A stretch of 64,000 nucleotides of DNA from Ruegeria sediminis (GTDB lineage: Bacteria > Pseudomonadota > Alphaproteobacteria > Rhodobacterales > Rhodobacteraceae), in the NCBI RefSeq assembly GCF_005938215.1, contig NZ_VCPD01000003.1:124001-188000 (forward strand), given 5' to 3'. Position numbers and translations under genes: made by a program. Numbering within the stretch: the first letter of the stretch is position 1; every line of letters starts with the position of its first letter. This document shows positions 56,030 through 64,000 of the stretch, one piece after another. The notes below the pieces were generated by a model that saw nothing but the letters and a program-made list of their open reading frames with translations, was not told the DNA's origin and did not search any database.

Positions 56030-56740
56030 ATGGCGGATCACGGCCACAGCCAGAAGGAGATTGCCGACCGGATCAACGCGCCGCCGGGGCGCGGCGTGCT
56101 GCGCGACGTGGTCTATGGCGGGATCGACGGATCGGTCACCACTTTTGCCATCGTCGCCGGGGTGGCCGGGGCTGGGTTGTCGCCCTTTGTCATCGTCGCG
56201 CTGGGCATTGCCAACGTCCTGGCCGACGGATTTTCGATGGCAGCGGGCAATTATTCCGGAACCAAGGCCGAGCTGGACAACATCCGCCGCATCCGAGCCA
56301 TCGAGGAACGGCACATCGCGCTTTATCCGGACGGCGAAAGGCAGGAGGTGCGCGAGATATTGACACAGAAGGGTCTGGCGGGGCCGGTGCTGGATGAAGC
56401 GACCCAGGCCATCACCGCCAATCGCGAGAACTGGATCAACCTGATGCTGGAAGGCGAATACGGGCTGGGCAGCGTCGATCCGCACCCGATGAAGGCCGCG
56501 ATGGCGACGTTTTTGGCGTTTCTCATCGCCGGCATGATCCCCTTGCTCCCCTTCCTCTTCGGGCTTGAGAATGCGTTTGTGGTTTCCGTCTGGGTGACCA
56601 TGGGGGTTTTCTTCGCCATCGGTGCACTCAAGAGCCGTTGGTCTCTGGCGCCCTGGTGGCGTTCGGGCGGCGAGACGCTTGCGATCGGCGGCGCGGCCGC
56701 GCTGATCGCGTTCGGTGTCGGATCGCTGTTCCACGTCTGA
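56030..56740 (+). CDS. VIT1/CCC1 family membrane transporter
   Basis: A 236-residue protein with about five transmembrane helices. The N-terminal part is the VIT1/CCC1 pattern DVVYGGIDGSVTTFAIVAGVAGAGL, then VLADGFSMAAGNYSGTKAELDN, and the C-terminal part has FLAFLIAGMIPLLPFLFGLENAF and GGETLAIGGAAALIAFGVGSLF. Relatives move iron or manganese into vacuoles or out of the cell; metal export is likely. It follows ycjF by 61 bases on the same strand. Confidence 0.87.
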   Translation: MADHGHSQKEIADRINAPPGRGVLRDVVYGGIDGSVTTFAIVAGVAGAGLSPFVIVALGIANVLADGFSMAAGNYSGTKAELDNIRRIRAIEERHIALYPDGERQEVREILTQKGLAGPVLDEATQAITANRENWINLMLEGEYGLGSVDPHPMKAAMATFLAFLIAGMIPLLPFLFGLENAFVVSVWVTMGVFFAIGALKSRWSLAPWWRSGGETLAIGGAAALIAFGVGSLFHV

Positions 56741-56858
56741 TCCCTTACCGCGGCAGGTTGTGGGGCCGAGGCAACGCTTTCATTTCGCATGGTTTTCCGG
56801 ACTAGGTTGCCGGTATGGCTGGCCTTAGACTCGTTCCGTTGCAGTTCGGAGGCTGGTT

Positions 56859-59588
56859 GTGGAATCGCTGCTTGTTCTGATCGGCCTGATCGTTCTGGCC
56901 ATTCCGGTCACGGTCGTCTTTCTAGTTGTGGGGCAGTCCCGTCTGCGACGGCGCGTCGACGAGCTTGAAAAACGGCTCGCTGGCATGGGCGGTGCCGTTG
57001 AAACGGACGGTCAGGCAGCACCGCAGGCGGATGAAACGAAGCCAGCGGATGCCAAGCCTGAACCTGTCGAGGATCGGGCAAAACCTGGCCCCTGGAGACC
57101 GTCACGCCCGGTCGGTGCCGAGGTTGGTGAAACTCCGAAACCCGCTGCGACCGCTTCGACGCCTCGTGCGGTCGTGTTCCGAAAGGACCGCATCGACGCC
57201 TTGGGCAGTTGGCTGCGCGAGAACTGGTTCTACGCGGTTTCGGCCCTGTCGCTGGCGCTGGCCGGGATTTTTCTTGTGCAATACGGGGTCGAGACCGGGC
57301 TTCTGTCGCCCGCGGCGCGGGTCGCTGCGGCCCTGGCCTTCGGTGCACTCCTGATCGTCGCCGGCGAGGTTCTGCGCCGCAGGTTCGGCGATGACGAGGC
57401 ATCCAGCACCGCCTACCTGCCCTCGGTCTTTTCCGGGGCCGGTCTGGTCACGCTGTTCGGCGGCGTGCTTGCGGCGCGTCAGTTGTACGACCTGATCGGA
57501 CCCGAGACGGCGTTGGCGGGCATGATGGCGATCGCTCTGCTGGGGTTGGTACTTGGGTGGTTCCACGGCGCGTTGCTGGCCGCGGTCGGCTTGATTGGCG
57601 CTTTTGCGGCCCCGTTTCTGGTGGGCGGATCCTCGAGCGATCCATCGTGGCTTTATGCCTATTTCCTGATCGTCGCGCTGCTGGGGTTGGGCATCGACAC
57701 CGTGCGGCGATGGGCCTGGATCTCGGTCCTGACGCTGCTCGGCGCCTACTCGGCGGCCTGGCTGCTCGTGCTGGCGTCACCTGCGACGGATGCAGAGCAC
57801 CTGATCTATTCGGTGGCGCTTGCGATGGCTGCGGTTGTCGTGCCTGCGCGCAGCCTGGTGCCGGTACACGGCGGGCGCATGGTGTCCCAGGTTTTCCTGC
57901 GTAAAAAGGGCGATCCCTGGCCGGAATTCCCGACGCGGCTGGCTTTCGGCGCCGTAGCGGCCAGTTCCGCCATCATCGCCCTGCATTGGGCCGAGACCGA
58001 GGCGGGGTTCTGGCTGGCGGTTCTGCTGCTGGCCGCCATGACGCTGGCCCTGATCCTGTGGGCAAACGGCGCACGGGCGCTGCAGGATACCACCCTGTTT
58101 CCGGCGGCAGGCCTGCTTTGGGTCGTTCTTGCGCACGGGATCGACGGCAGTGCGGCTTATCTGCGGTTCGCCGCCACATATGCGGAAACGCCCGAGGCGG
58201 ACTATCCGTTCCTGGTGACGATGCTCGTGGCGCTTGGGGCGCTGGTGTCGGTGGCCGCGGCATGGCGCTCGTACCGAGAGGAAGAGACTGCGGCGGTCTG
58301 GGCCGGGGCGGCGGCGCTGTTCGCGCCCGCTTTGGCGATCATGCTCGAAATCGGCTGGCGCCCCGCCGACGTGATCGGCGCCTACCCCTGGGCGCTGCAC
58401 GCGCTTGCCATTGGTGCGCTGATGGTCCTGCTGGCCGAACGGTTTGCCCGGGCGGATGGCGCGGACAGGATGCGGGCCGCCTTGGCCACTCTCTCGGCGC
58501 TGTCCAGCCTGGCATTTGCCTGCATCATCGTCCTGAGTTCGGCGGCGCTGACGGCTGCCCTGGCCGTCACGGTAGTGGTCGCCGCGGCGCTGGACCGGAA
58601 ATTCACGCTGCCGCCGATGAGTTGGTTCACCCACGCGGGTGTGGTGACCTTGGGATATCGGCTGGTTGTGGATCCGGGTCTGGATTGGGCCCAGAACGCG
58701 CCGCTGCCGGAACTGGTGCTGGCCTATGGTGGGACCTTGGCCGGTTTCCTGCTTGCCTTGTGGCTGTTGCTGCCGCTGGCGCGCCCGGCGGCAAAGCTGA
58801 TGCTCGAAAGCGCGGCCTGGTCCACGGCGGGGCTATTCCTGTCGTTGCTGCTGCTGCGCTGGCTGGAAAGTTTGACGGTGAGCGGGGCCGAAAACAGCCA
58901 CTGGGCGCTGGGGCTGTTTGCGGTGATCTGGCTGGCGCTGGCCTTTGCCCAGGTTCGGCGGTGGGAACTGGGAGGTAGATTCCAGATGGTCCGCACCGGG
59001 CTGGCGGCGGTGTTCGGGCTGTTGGGCGTCGCAGCCCTGAGCGGAGCCCTGACGGAAGCCAACCCGCTGCTCGAGATCGGCACCGCGCCGGTGATTGGGC
59101 CGCCGATCGTCAACACATTGGCGGTCGCCTATCTTTTACCGGCGCTTTTGATCGGGATTGCGGTATGGAGGATCCGATCGATGCCGCGATGGATGAGGCA
59201 GGTCAGCGGCGCAGCTGCGCTGGCGCTCTGTGCCATCTGGCTGGGGCTGACGATCCGGCATTTCTGGCAGGGTGCGGCGGGAATGCACGAAAGCCATGGC
59301 GTCACACAGCCCGAGCTTTACACCTACACGCTGGCCCTTCTGGTGATCGGGGCCGGGCTGTTCTACCAGTCCCTCGCGCGCCGGTCGGATCTGATGCGCA
59401 AGGCCGGGCTGGCGGTGATCGGACTGGCGGTCGCGAAGGTGTTTCTTGTCGACATCTCCGGCCTCGGAGGTCTGATCCGGGTGTTTTCGCTGCTGGCGCT
59501 GGGTCTGGCCCTGGCGGGCCTTGCCTGGCTCAACCGCTGGGCCATGTTGCGCCATTCGCCGCAGGCGCCGGAACCACTGGACCAATAG
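56859..59588 (+). CDS. DUF2339 family large membrane protein
   Basis: A 909-residue protein. A short N-terminal helix (LLVLIGLIVLAIPVTVVFLVV) is followed by a coiled-coil and proline-rich linker to about residue 115, then many tightly spaced transmembrane helices, more than 20, to the C-terminus. This is the layout of DUF2339 proteins, whose role is unknown. The GTG at 56859 is chosen with GGAGG 6 bases upstream. It stands alone between the VIT-type transporter and ileS. Confidence 0.82.
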   Translation: MESLLVLIGLIVLAIPVTVVFLVVGQSRLRRRVDELEKRLAGMGGAVETDGQAAPQADETKPADAKPEPVEDRAKPGPWRPSRPVGAEVGETPKPAATASTPRAVVFRKDRIDALGSWLRENWFYAVSALSLALAGIFLVQYGVETGLLSPAARVAAALAFGALLIVAGEVLRRRFGDDEASSTAYLPSVFSGAGLVTLFGGVLAARQLYDLIGPETALAGMMAIALLGLVLGWFHGALLAAVGLIGAFAAPFLVGGSSSDPSWLYAYFLIVALLGLGIDTVRRWAWISVLTLLGAYSAAWLLVLASPATDAEHLIYSVALAMAAVVVPARSLVPVHGGRMVSQVFLRKKGDPWPEFPTRLAFGAVAASSAIIALHWAETEAGFWLAVLLLAAMTLALILWANGARALQDTTLFPAAGLLWVVLAHGIDGSAAYLRFAATYAETPEADYPFLVTMLVALGALVSVAAAWRSYREEETAAVWAGAAALFAPALAIMLEIGWRPADVIGAYPWALHALAIGALMVLLAERFARADGADRMRAALATLSALSSLAFACIIVLSSAALTAALAVTVVVAAALDRKFTLPPMSWFTHAGVVTLGYRLVVDPGLDWAQNAPLPELVLAYGGTLAGFLLALWLLLPLARPAAKLMLESAAWSTAGLFLSLLLLRWLESLTVSGAENSHWALGLFAVIWLALAFAQVRRWELGGRFQMVRTGLAAVFGLLGVAALSGALTEANPLLEIGTAPVIGPPIVNTLAVAYLLPALLIGIAVWRIRSMPRWMRQVSGAAALALCAIWLGLTIRHFWQGAAGMHESHGVTQPELYTYTLALLVIGAGLFYQSLARRSDLMRKAGLAVIGLAVAKVFLVDISGLGGLIRVFSLLALGLALAGLAWLNRWAMLRHSPQAPEPLDQ

Positions 59589-59750
59589 GCGCTCCCGTCC
59601 TATAAGCCCGCCATGTTCGACAGGCAGGCCATCATCATTCGAATTATTTCCCCGGCGCTCTGAGAAATCGAGACGCCGGGCAAAGGTGTTTGAGACCTCG
59701 CACCGCCAGATCGCCTGCAACCGCATCAGACAATCCGAAGGACGCCCCGA

Positions 59751-62675
59751 ATGTGCGCCGACACGACCACCGAAGAACTCGACTACAAAGACACGCTCAA
59801 CCTGCCGAAGACCGACTTTCCGATGCGGGCCGGCTTGCCCAAGCGAGAGCCGGAATGGCTGGCGCGGTGGGAGCGGATCGGGGTCTATGACCGCCTGCGC
59901 GAGAAAACCGGCCGCAAGTCCTTCATCCTGCATGATGGCCCCCCGTATGCCAACGGCAACCTGCATATCGGCCACGCTCTGAACAAGACCATCAAGGACA
60001 TGATCGTGCGCAGCCACCAGATGATGGGGTTCGACGCGCGCTATGTTCCCGGCTGGGACTGCCACGGCCTGCCGATCGAGTGGAAGATCGAGGAGCAATA
60101 CCGGCAGAAGGGCAAGGACAAGGACGAGGTTCCGATCAACGACTTCCGGCAGGAATGCCGCAAGTTCGCCGAGGGCTGGGTGGACATCCAGCGCGACGAG
60201 TTCAAGCGACTTGGCGTGACCGGCAAGTGGGAAGACCCCTATCTGACCATGGACTTTCATGCCGAGCGGGTGATCGCCGAGGAATTCATGAAGTTCCTGA
60301 TGAACGGCACGCTCTACCAGGGGTCCAAGCCCGTGATGTGGTCGCCGGTCGAAAAGACGGCGCTGGCCGAGGCAGAGGTCGAATACCACGACCACCAGAG
60401 CCACACCATCTGGGTCAAGTTCCCGGTTGTGCGCGCGATCGAGCCGGCCGGAGGGCGATCCGAGCTTATGGGCGTGAACGTGGTGATCTGGACCACGACC
60501 CCTTGGACCATCCCGTCGAACCGGGCCGTGGCCTTCAACCCGGATCTGTCCTACGGCCTCTACGAAGTGACCGAGGCGCCCGAGGACAACTGGGCCAAGG
60601 TGGGCGAACAGTTCCTGCTGTCGGACCGTCTGGCCGGTGACGTGTTCCGCGCGGCCCGCGTCGACGGCTTCAAGCGTCTTCGCGACGTGACCGCGGCGCA
60701 GCTTGACCTGATGATCTGCGCCCATCCGTTCCGCGGCGCCGACGGCGGCGAGGGCGAGTGGGATTATGACGTGCCCATGCTGCCCGGCGACCACGTGACC
60801 GACGAGGCCGGAACCGGTTTCGTTCATACCGCCCCCAGCCACGGCGCCGACGACTTCGTTCTTGGCGTAAAGCATGGGCTGCAGATGACCCACAACGTGA
60901 TCGAGGACGGCTCGTTCCGCGAGTCGCTGCCGCTTTTCGGCGGCGCCAAGATCATGGACCACAAGGGCAAGGAAGGCGACGCCAACAAGCGGGTCATCGA
61001 CGCGCTTGCGGGCTGCGGCGCGCTGATCGCGCGCGGCCGGGTCAAACACTCCTACCCGCACAGCTGGCGCTCCAAGGCACCGCTCATCTTCCGCAACACG
61101 CCGCAATGGTTTGCGGCCATCGACAAGACCGTGGGCGACGGGAAGGACGAGATGGGCACCACCATACGGACCCGTGCGCTGAACTCGATCGACAAGCTGG
61201 TGAAATGGTGGCCGCAGACCGGCCGAAACCGTCTATTTTCGATGATCGAAGCGCGGCCCGACTGGGTGCTTTCGCGACAGCGCGCCTGGGGCGTGCCGCT
61301 GACCTGCTTCACCAGGAAGGGCGCTCTGCCGACCGATCCGGGCTTTCTGCTGCGCGACGAGAAGGTCAACGCGCGCATCCTTGAAGCCTTCGAGGCCGAG
61401 GGCGCCGATGCCTGGTACAGGGATGGCGCCAAGGAACGGTTCCTTACCCCCGATTATGATCCGGAGGAATGGGATCAGGTGTTCGACATTCTCGACGTCT
61501 GGTTCGATTCCGGTTCGACCCACGCCTTCGTGCTGCGCGACCGCGCCGACGGGACCGAGGACGGCATCGCCGATGTCTACATGGAAGGAACCGACCAGCA
61601 TCGCGGCTGGTTCCATTCCTCGATGCTGCAGGCTTGCGGGACGATGGGACGCGCGCCGTACCGCAATGTCGTGACGCATGGCTTCACGCTGGACGAGAAG
61701 GGCAACAAGATGTCCAAATCGCTCGGCAACACCATCGTGCCGGCCGAGGTCATCAAGCAGTACGGCGCCGACATCCTGCGGCTCTGGGTGGCGCAGACCG
61801 ACTATACCGCCGACCAGCGGATCGGGCCCGAAATCCTGAAAGGCGTCGCCGACAGCTATCGGCGTCTGCGCAACACGATGCGCTTCATGCTGGGTTCGCT
61901 GTCGGATTTCTCCGAGACCGACCGCGTCGAGAACCCGGCGGACATGCCGCCGCTGGAACGCTGGGTGCTGAGCCGTCTGGCCGAACTGGACGCGCAGGTT
62001 CGCAAGGGCTATGCCGAGTTTGATTTCCAGGGCGTTTTCAGCGCGGTGTTCAACTTTGCCACGGTCGACCTGTCATCCTTCTACTTCGACATCCGCAAGG
62101 ACGTTCTCTATTGCGACGGCGACAGCCCGCGCCGCCGTGCCGCGCGGACGGTGCTGGACATCCTGTTCCACCGGCTGACCACCTGGCTGTCTCCGATCCT
62201 CGTCTTCACGATGGAGGAGGTCTGGCTGGAGCGGTACTCGGGCGACGACAGTTCGGTGCATCTGGTGGACTTCCCCGAAACGCCGGCCGCGTGGCGCGAC
62301 CTTGAGAACGAGGCGAACGTGGCCAAGGTGCGCCGCGTGCGCCGCGTGGTGACCGCCGCGCTCGAGATCCAGCGCCGGGACAAAGTCATCGGCTCCAGCC
62401 TGGAGGCGGCGCCGGTCGTGCATGTCGAAGACAATGGCGTGCGCGCCCTGCTGCGCCAGATCGACATGGACGATATGTGCATCACCTCGGGCTTGACCGT
62501 GACCGGCGATCCGGCCCCGGCCGAGGCGTTCCGCCTGCCCGAGGTCGAAGGTGTCGGCGTCGTCTTCGAAATGGCCGAGGGCGAGAAGTGCCAGCGGTGC
62601 TGGAAGATCCTGCCGGATGTCGGCCGCCATGCCCATGCGGGCGTCTGCGGGCGTTGCAACGACGCCTTGGGTTGA
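59751..62675 (+). CDS. ileS: Isoleucyl-tRNA synthetase
   Basis: A 974-residue class I synthetase. The HIGH motif is in YANGNLHIGHALNKTIKD near residue 71 and the KMSKS motif in DEKGNKMSKSLGNTIVP near residue 653. The editing domain contains TTTPWTIPSNRAVAF. A C-terminal zinc-binding region, CQRCWKILPDVGRHAHAGVCGRCNDALG near residue 946, has the four cysteines. It charges tRNA-Ile. The ATG at 59751 gives the common LDYKDTLNLPKTDFPMRAGL opening. It converges with the cyclase gene. Confidence 0.97.
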   Translation: MCADTTTEELDYKDTLNLPKTDFPMRAGLPKREPEWLARWERIGVYDRLREKTGRKSFILHDGPPYANGNLHIGHALNKTIKDMIVRSHQMMGFDARYVPGWDCHGLPIEWKIEEQYRQKGKDKDEVPINDFRQECRKFAEGWVDIQRDEFKRLGVTGKWEDPYLTMDFHAERVIAEEFMKFLMNGTLYQGSKPVMWSPVEKTALAEAEVEYHDHQSHTIWVKFPVVRAIEPAGGRSELMGVNVVIWTTTPWTIPSNRAVAFNPDLSYGLYEVTEAPEDNWAKVGEQFLLSDRLAGDVFRAARVDGFKRLRDVTAAQLDLMICAHPFRGADGGEGEWDYDVPMLPGDHVTDEAGTGFVHTAPSHGADDFVLGVKHGLQMTHNVIEDGSFRESLPLFGGAKIMDHKGKEGDANKRVIDALAGCGALIARGRVKHSYPHSWRSKAPLIFRNTPQWFAAIDKTVGDGKDEMGTTIRTRALNSIDKLVKWWPQTGRNRLFSMIEARPDWVLSRQRAWGVPLTCFTRKGALPTDPGFLLRDEKVNARILEAFEAEGADAWYRDGAKERFLTPDYDPEEWDQVFDILDVWFDSGSTHAFVLRDRADGTEDGIADVYMEGTDQHRGWFHSSMLQACGTMGRAPYRNVVTHGFTLDEKGNKMSKSLGNTIVPAEVIKQYGADILRLWVAQTDYTADQRIGPEILKGVADSYRRLRNTMRFMLGSLSDFSETDRVENPADMPPLERWVLSRLAELDAQVRKGYAEFDFQGVFSAVFNFATVDLSSFYFDIRKDVLYCDGDSPRRRAARTVLDILFHRLTTWLSPILVFTMEEVWLERYSGDDSSVHLVDFPETPAAWRDLENEANVAKVRRVRRVVTAALEIQRRDKVIGSSLEAAPVVHVEDNGVRALLRQIDMDDMCITSGLTVTGDPAPAEAFRLPEVEGVGVVFEMAEGEKCQRCWKILPDVGRHAHAGVCGRCNDALG

Positions 62676-62718
62676 GCCTGGAACCTGCGGTTGCCCGTAG
62701 TCCGACGAGGGGCATCGC

Positions 62719-63886
62719 TTATTCGAGAACGAAAAAACCCGACGGTCTCGTCAAAACCGGCGACCTCGCACGATACGGGGTTGCCGGTTTGGATTGTCGA
62801 AATGTCCATGAACTGTTTCGAGCATATCGTTCGGGCATTCTGGCGCGAGGCTTCCTGCAGCATACGCGAGCAAAGATTGATCGTCGGCCCGATGGCCGTG
62901 AAATCTAGCCGTGTTCTGCTGCCGATATTGCCGTAAAAGATATCCCCGACATGCAAGGCCGCGCGAAACTCGGGAGACGGGGTGGCGTGCTCATGAGCCA
63001 TGGCCTCCCGCGCCTGAGCGATGGCCTGCAATGCGCCGTCCGCCGCCGCCTCTTGGGCGGTCAGGTCGTCCGGCGTCGGGAAAATCACGAGGGCACCGTC
63101 GCCCAGAAACTTGAGAATTTCGCCGTTGTTGCGGCTGACCGAGTCGTCGATCACCGAGAAGAAATGGTTCAAGAGTTGCAGTACATCCTGCGACTCCATG
63201 CTGTTGGAAAGCTGGGTGTATCCCTTGATGTCGGCAAACAGCACCACGGCCGAGATTGTCTCACCCTCTCCGCGAACGATCTTGCCGCTCAGGACTTTCT
63301 GGCTGGTGGCCTCTCCCAAATAGGTCGCAAGGGTGATCTGTTTGTCCAAGCGCTCGGTGAAATACTCCTTCATCCGCGCCAAGGACGATTGTACCCGCCG
63401 CAAGGCCGTGACTTGCTCATCGTCGAACCCATTGCGGGCTTGGGTGGCAAACTCCACACAACCAGTTACGGTTCCATCGAAGTTGATCAGTGGAAGCACC
63501 AGAACGTCAGTGTATCCCGCTTTCTTGTAGTTCCGTTTGTAGGCTTCGAAATTGTCCGCCGATTTTGCAGCTTCTGCCAGACGCAGACGTATGGAGCGTT
63601 TTGTTGAGATGCTGCCATCGATCGGGGTCTTTTTGAAATCAACTGTGTCAAAGTACTCGTGCAGGAACGTAACGCGTCGAACACCCCCTTTTCGCGTCCA
63701 CCGTGTCTGGATGCCGCGGATGCGAGGATGAATGAACAGTCCGTTGATGATGAGGGCGTCAAGCCCGATACCCGCCTCGTTTAGCCGATGCGCGCAGTCT
63801 TCGACCACAGCCTCGATGCCTTTCGGCGGTTGTGCGCCAGCAATCAGCCAGTTGCACACCGAGTGAATTTTCGCGGTGCTTACCAT
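62719..63886 (-). CDS. Class III adenylate/guanylate cyclase with N-terminal GAF-like domain, probable 3' frameshift
   Basis: From the ATG at 63886. Residues 20-180 form a GAF-like sensor region. The cyclase domain holds both metal aspartates (VVLFADIKGYTQL near 217, KFLGDGALVIFP near 260), the substrate lysine before the second motif, and the transition-state Asn and Arg in IGPTINLCSRML near 330. As written, the frame has no stop until 62108, deep inside antisense ileS (592 residues). Skipping one T in the six-T run at 62732-62737 ends the protein as GFFVLE-stop at 62719 (388 residues), the expected end for this family. An indel error, a real mutation, or slippage are all possible. Confidence 0.78.
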
Positions 63887-63901
63887 GACATCGTTCCGCC
63901 C

Positions 63902-64000
63902 CTATTGGGCAATCATCATGCTCGGAATGCGATGTTGAAGCAAATGGGCGATAGCCAGGCCCGAAAGCATGGCAGAGTCTCGCAGCACTACATACCGGTT
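63902..64000 (-). CDS. C-terminal fragment of an unidentified protein (runs off the right edge)
   Basis: The reverse strand is open from the edge to a TAG at 63902-63904 and gives 32 residues, including RDSAMLSGLAIAHLLQH and RIPSMMIAQ. The composition is protein-like and the stop is 15 bases before the cyclase ATG, so it may be the last gene of the same transcript. The fragment is too short to identify. Confidence 0.4.
   Translation of the reverse strand, partial: NRYVVLRDSAMLSGLAIAHLLQHRIPSMMIAQ

Noticed and set aside
59589..59750. Possible leader regulation or small gene before ileS
   Set aside because: No T-box is expected in this group, and I see no clear hairpin, small gene or conserved motif in the 162 bases.
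59136..61106. 656-residue minus-strand frame opposite DUF2339 and ileS
   Set aside because: It is a reverse-frame shadow of two well-supported genes with no domain or ribosome binding site.

Overview
The window is a gene-dense, GC-rich chromosomal segment from an alphaproteobacterium, most likely a member of the Rhodobacteraceae/Roseobacter group. The evidence is the fabI-fabB-fabA block divergent from a Fur-family irr gene, the miaB...phoH-ybeY-corC-lnt-metK-trmB order, a SAM/SAH riboswitch directly in front of metK (a class known from Rhodobacterales), and a fused FdsG-FdsB formate dehydrogenase subunit. I see no insertion sequences, phage genes, tRNA or rRNA genes, CRISPR arrays or attachment sites. 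No stretch longer than about 300 bases lacks a gene. The longest gaps are 16161-16433 (rpsA leader), 18111-18380 (rpsA terminator plus ihfB upstream region), 5725-5929 and 31342-31542.

Layout. Positions 1-3410: unsaturated fatty acid synthesis (fabI partial, fabB, fabA) divergent from irr, then a PhyH-type dioxygenase. Positions 3418-13202: a glycosyltransferase-like gene, miaB, an outer membrane barrel gene, then phoH-ybeY-corC-lnt-metK, with another barrel gene on the opposite strand. Positions 13411-21016: trmB, aroA-cmk, rpsA, ihfB, a LapA-domain protein, trpF and trpB. Positions 21048-29786 (minus strand): DUF2237 protein, serine hydrolase, pth, DUF3604 protein, rplY, sulfotransferase-like gene, lldD-like gene, trpA and a PagL-like gene. 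Positions 29986-37272: ychF, a small exported-protein gene broken by an in-frame stop, then a LysR regulator and an NAD-linked formate dehydrogenase locus (fused fdsGB, a small unknown ORF, fdsA, terminator).

Positions 37345-53001: thioesterase, gamma-glutamyltransferase, tamB-tamA, gap, small exported proteins around an ureidoglycine aminohydrolase, gcvH, a 2-hydroxyacid dehydrogenase, an acyl-CoA dehydrogenase with a thioesterase, and truA. Positions 53116-64000: ycjX, a GNAT gene, ycjF, a VIT1/CCC1-type transporter, a DUF2339 membrane protein, ileS, and a class III nucleotide cyclase whose 3' end converges on ileS and appears frameshifted. A gene fragment runs off the right edge.

Most of the window is housekeeping. 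The points worth attention are small: the broken exported-protein gene at 31090-31341, the homopolymer frameshift in the cyclase, the unknown 78-residue ORF wedged into the formate dehydrogenase operon, exact 109-residue repeats inside TamB, the SAM/SAH riboswitch, and several palindromes that could be operators (irr, lldD, acyl-CoA dehydrogenase). I did not find a convincing new multi-gene system.
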